A stretch of DNA of 6,913 bases from Candidatus Aenigmatarchaeota archaeon (lineage in GTDB: Archaea; Aenigmatarchaeota; Aenigmatarchaeia; PWEA01; JAGHBM01), in assembly GCA_023133195.1 (NCBI GenBank), contig JAGLWW010000038.1, positions 1 through 6,913 of the forward strand, in the 5' to 3' direction. Positions 5,424 to 6,913 of this stretch are shown piece by piece. Within the stretch, counting starts at the first letter, position 1; every line of letters starts with the position of its first letter. The position numbers were made by a program, and so were the translations under genes. The notes beneath the pieces are model-generated. The model did no database searches and was not told the origin of the DNA. It worked only from the letters and a program-made list of their open reading frames with translations.

Positions 5424-6080
5424 ATGATAAAGGCAGTCATATACGACATGGATGGTCTTTTCGCGGACTCGGAAAGTTTACACACAGTTGCATGGAACGA
5501 ATTCTTGAAGCGTTTCGGCCACAAGATTACAGATGTCCCCGATGAAATTCGCAGGGGTTTTACAGGAATCAGGGTAATAGACGGCATGATACAGGTTAAT
5601 GAAATCTTGAAGCTTGGTGACAACATTGAGAAACTCTACAGGGAAAGGGAAAAAGTATGGGTTGAGATTGTTAAAGAGAAGCTGGAGCTGATGCCGGGTG
5701 CCATGGAATCCCTTAAACTTTTCAAGTCAATTGGGTTAAAGACTACAATAACTTCTTCCGGTTCTAACGAATACATACAAACAGTTCTGGATAAATTTTC
5801 CTTGAGAGAATATTTTGATGTCGTTATTACAGGAGATGACGTGAAGAAAGGAAAGCCTGACCCGGAACCTTATCTCGCGGCTTGTGAAAAACTCGGCATG
5901 AAACCGGAAGAATGCCTTGTCCTGGAAGACGCCGAGAAAGGAGTTCGATCCGCGAAGGCCGCGGGTTGTAAGTGCATAGGAATAGACAATCCCGATACGC
6001 CGCCACAGAATCTTTCAAAGGCAGATTTGACCCTGAATTCTTTGGGAGAAATTACTTTGGAAATTGTAAATTCCCTTTAA
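5424..6080 (+). CDS. HAD-IA family phosphatase / phosphomutase (beta-phosphoglucomutase-like)
   Basis: A 218-residue haloacid dehalogenase-type hydrolase with all four motifs. Motif I is DMDGLFADSE (nucleophile Asp8, acid/base Asp10). Motif II is ITSSGS (Ser111/Ser112). Motif III is Lys144 in GKPDPEPY. Motif IV is LEDAEKGVRSAKAAG (Glu168-Asp169). A helical cap domain lies at about residues 15-85 with GFTGIRVIDGM, the subfamily I arrangement. The DSE after motif I and the LEDA motif IV place it with beta-phosphoglucomutase, sugar-phosphate or phosphoglycolate phosphatases and nucleotidases; the exact substrate is not readable. ATG 5424 is chosen because a GTGA/GAGG motif lies just upstream; the frame is open further up to 5388, but that stretch overlaps the Nudix gene. 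It ends the operon, and its stop overlaps that of the convergent cupin gene by 4 nt. Confidence 0.9.
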   Translation: MIKAVIYDMDGLFADSESLHTVAWNEFLKRFGHKITDVPDEIRRGFTGIRVIDGMIQVNEILKLGDNIEKLYREREKVWVEIVKEKLELMPGAMESLKLFKSIGLKTTITSSGSNEYIQTVLDKFSLREYFDVVITGDDVKKGKPDPEPYLAACEKLGMKPEECLVLEDAEKGVRSAKAAGCKCIGIDNPDTPPQNLSKADLTLNSLGEITLEIVNSL

Positions 6081-6400
6081 TCCAGAAAAACATCGTCTTT
6101 TGGGTCAAATGCAGGCGAGCAAATCAAAAAGTATTTTAGTTTTCCGATTATGTTGTAAGGCGTGTTCTTTGGTATGAAAATAAGGTCATTTCCAGAAACA
6201 GCATTTTCTTCACCATCTATTACAAACTTGCCTTCTCCTTCAACGATGAAATAAATCCTGTTCTCATTTAAGCATTTTAATTCTCCGTGGTCACCGTTTA
6301 TTTCTATCAATGCTCCACTAAAATCAGGATTTATCTTGTATTCATTGATTTTCATAGGGCCTACTTCTTTCTGGTTTGCTTCTGATGCTTTGATAATCAT
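6077..6400 (-). CDS. Small single-domain cupin protein lacking canonical metal ligands
   Basis: A 107-residue beta-barrel protein. The cupin core is clear: IYFIVEGEGKFVIDGE (49-64), then VSGNDLIFIPKNTPYNI (68-84), matching the second half of cupin motif 1 (Y-x-L-E-G-E-G) and motif 2 (G-D-x-x-x-I-P-x-x-x-P-H). The usual HxH pair is missing (the region reads HGELKCLNENR), and the motif 2 histidine is Tyr82, so it probably does not bind a metal in the standard way and may be a sugar- or ligand-binding cupin. ATG 6400 is about 27 nt from the centre of a TATA-like stretch, indicating a leaderless mRNA; no Shine-Dalgarno is seen. Its stop shares the TTAA tetranucleotide with that of the HAD gene. 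The substrate is unknown. Confidence 0.8.
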   Translation of the reverse strand: MIIKASEANQKEVGPMKINEYKINPDFSGALIEINGDHGELKCLNENRIYFIVEGEGKFVIDGEENAVSGNDLIFIPKNTPYNIIGKLKYFLICSPAFDPKDDVFLD

Positions 6401-6420
6401 AATCTAAATAAGGTTGTGAT

Positions 6421-6434
6421 TTTATTTATATTTT
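6421..6434. promoter_or_regulatory. Shared, near-symmetric TATA region for divergent genes
   Basis: The stretch TTTATTTATATTTT sits in the 70-nt gap between the cupin start (6400, minus) and the MazG-like start (6471, plus). Read on the plus strand it gives TTTATATT; on the minus strand it gives ATATAAAT. From its centre (about 6427.5), 27 nt leftward lands on the cupin ATG (leaderless). 27 nt rightward lands near 6455, just before the Shine-Dalgarno of the MazG-like gene. One box serving both directions is inferred from this geometry. Confidence 0.5.
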
Positions 6435-6458
6435 CTTGATTAACTTCTAAAGAGTTTT

Positions 6459-6464
6459 GAGGAG
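6459..6464 (+). promoter_or_regulatory. Shine-Dalgarno of the MazG-like gene
   Basis: GAGGAG ends 6 nt before ATG 6471. It fixes the start and shows that this gene, unlike the divergent cupin gene, has a leadered mRNA. Confidence 0.7.
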
Positions 6465-6470
6465 TTTTAA

Positions 6471-6776
6471 ATGAAATATAACAAACTAGTTCGTGATAAG
6501 ATACCTGAGTTAATCAAACAAAATAACCAGGTTCCGGTCACACACGTGGCCGATGAAAAGGAATACTGGAAAAAATTGAAAGATAAACTAACGGAAGAAG
6601 TAGAGGAGTTCTTGGAAAGTGCTAACGAGGAGGAACTTGCGGATATTCTAGAAGTGGTTTACGCTCTTGGCGAGAACATTGGCACAGACCAGAAAAGGCT
6701 TGAATCCCTGAGAAAAAAGAAATGTGAGGAAAGAGGAAGATTCAAAGACAGGATAATTTTGGACGAGACGAAATAA
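6471..6776 (+). CDS. MazG-like nucleoside triphosphate pyrophosphohydrolase
   Basis: A 101-residue all-alpha NTP pyrophosphohydrolase (MazG/PRA-PH superfamily) expected to cleave NTPs or dNTPs to the monophosphate and PPi. It opens with MKYNKLVRDKIPELI, the signature N-terminus of the small archaeal and bacterial phosphoribosyl-ATP pyrophosphohydrolase-like proteins. The metal-binding pattern is complete: Glu42-Glu43-x-x-Glu46 in EEVEEF on one helix, and Glu55-x-x-Asp58 in ELADILEVVYAL on the next. The C-terminus RKKKCEERGRFKDRIIL is the usual family ending. There are no other histidine biosynthesis genes here, so a house-cleaning rather than HisE role is more likely. It is divergent from the cupin gene with its own leader, and its stop is one base from the stop of the convergent gene at the right edge. 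Confidence 0.88.
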   Translation: MKYNKLVRDKIPELIKQNNQVPVTHVADEKEYWKKLKDKLTEEVEEFLESANEEELADILEVVYALGENIGTDQKRLESLRKKKCEERGRFKDRIILDETK

Positions 6777-6777
6777 C

Positions 6778-6912
6778 TTATTCAGCTGTTTTTATCCACC
6801 TTTTCCAGTAACCCGAATACATACGAAAGTTATCCAAACTTCTTGGTAAATTAAAGTCTTCTTCAAATCTTAGTTCATGCTCATCTGATGCTGAGCGAAC
6901 ATATACGTTAAA
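6778..6912 (-). CDS. C-terminal end of an unrecognised protein (partial)
   Basis: On the minus strand an open frame enters from the right edge of the window and ends at TAA (6780-6778), giving 44 residues: FNVYVRSASDEHELRF, then EEDFNLPRSLDNF, then RMYSGYWKRWIKTAE. The absence of stops, the plausible amino-acid mix and a stop codon one base from that of the convergent MazG-like gene support a real gene tail. It is too short to assign to a family. The aromatic and basic end (YSGYWKRWIK) is the only noticeable trait. The start lies outside the window. Confidence 0.6.
   Translation of the reverse strand, partial: FNVYVRSASDEHELRFEEDFNLPRSLDNFRMYSGYWKRWIKTAE
6789..6793 (+). terminator. Oligo-T terminator candidate after the MazG-like gene
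   Basis: TTTTT occurs 12 nt after the TAA at 6774-6776, directly following a CAGCTG palindrome. Such short T-runs can end archaeal transcripts; here it lies inside the 3' end of the convergent gene. Tentative. Confidence 0.25.
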
Positions 6913-6913
6913 C

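Noticed and set aside
1..6913. CRISPR arrays, insertion sequences, tRNA or rRNA genes, inteins and origin-type repeats
   Set aside because: None seen: no regularly spaced repeats, no transposase motifs, no cloverleaf, and MCM runs uninterrupted through Walker A and B.

Overview
The window is archaeal chromosomal DNA. It opens inside a TATA-binding protein gene (tbp) with the two imperfect repeats of archaeal TBPs. It also carries an archaeal-type MCM replicative helicase, an OB-fold/winged-helix protein of the RPA32 type and an archaeal type IV pilin-like protein. Promoters are TATA-box (box A) type with short or absent leaders, and genes inside the operon have GGTGAT/GGAG-type ribosome binding sites. 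I cannot place it below domain level. A small-genome or DPANN-like lineage is possible but unproven.

Layout. (1) 1-490: 3' part of tbp. (2) 523-954: class III signal peptide (pilin-like) protein behind its own leaderless-type promoter. (3) About 978-6080: a tight seven-gene plus-strand run, probably one operon: mcm, a DUF3467 protein, an AT-rich 87-residue orphan, an RPA32-like OB-fold protein, a YjjX-type inosine/xanthosine triphosphatase, a Nudix hydrolase and a HAD-IA phosphatase. Gaps run from 36 nt down to an 8-nt overlap. (4) 6077-6400: a minus-strand cupin gene, tail to tail with the HAD gene. (5) 6471-6776: a MazG-like NTP pyrophosphohydrolase, divergent from the cupin gene and sharing one near-symmetric TATA region with it. 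(6) 6778-6912: 3' end of a minus-strand gene running out of the window.

How the genes fit together. The first half of the operon is replication machinery (helicase, probable ssDNA-binding protein, and a DUF3467 protein of unknown function between them). The second half is nucleotide-pool housekeeping (ITP/XTP hydrolase, Nudix, HAD), and the nearby MazG-like gene adds another house-cleaning fold. MCM and the RPA-like protein end in similar winged-helix tails finishing with an EPRxGxI motif.

The most unusual point is translational. The DUF3467 gene has no ATG, GTG or TTG that could start its conserved domain. A good Shine-Dalgarno sequence stands 5 nt before an in-frame ACG. The RPA-like gene shows the same arrangement, with an ACG 4 nt after AAGGTGAT. 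The other Shine-Dalgarno/start pairs in the operon and in the MazG-like gene mostly have this 4-5 nt register, so two operon genes may begin with ACG. No RNA genes, CRISPR arrays, insertion sequences or origin repeats were seen.
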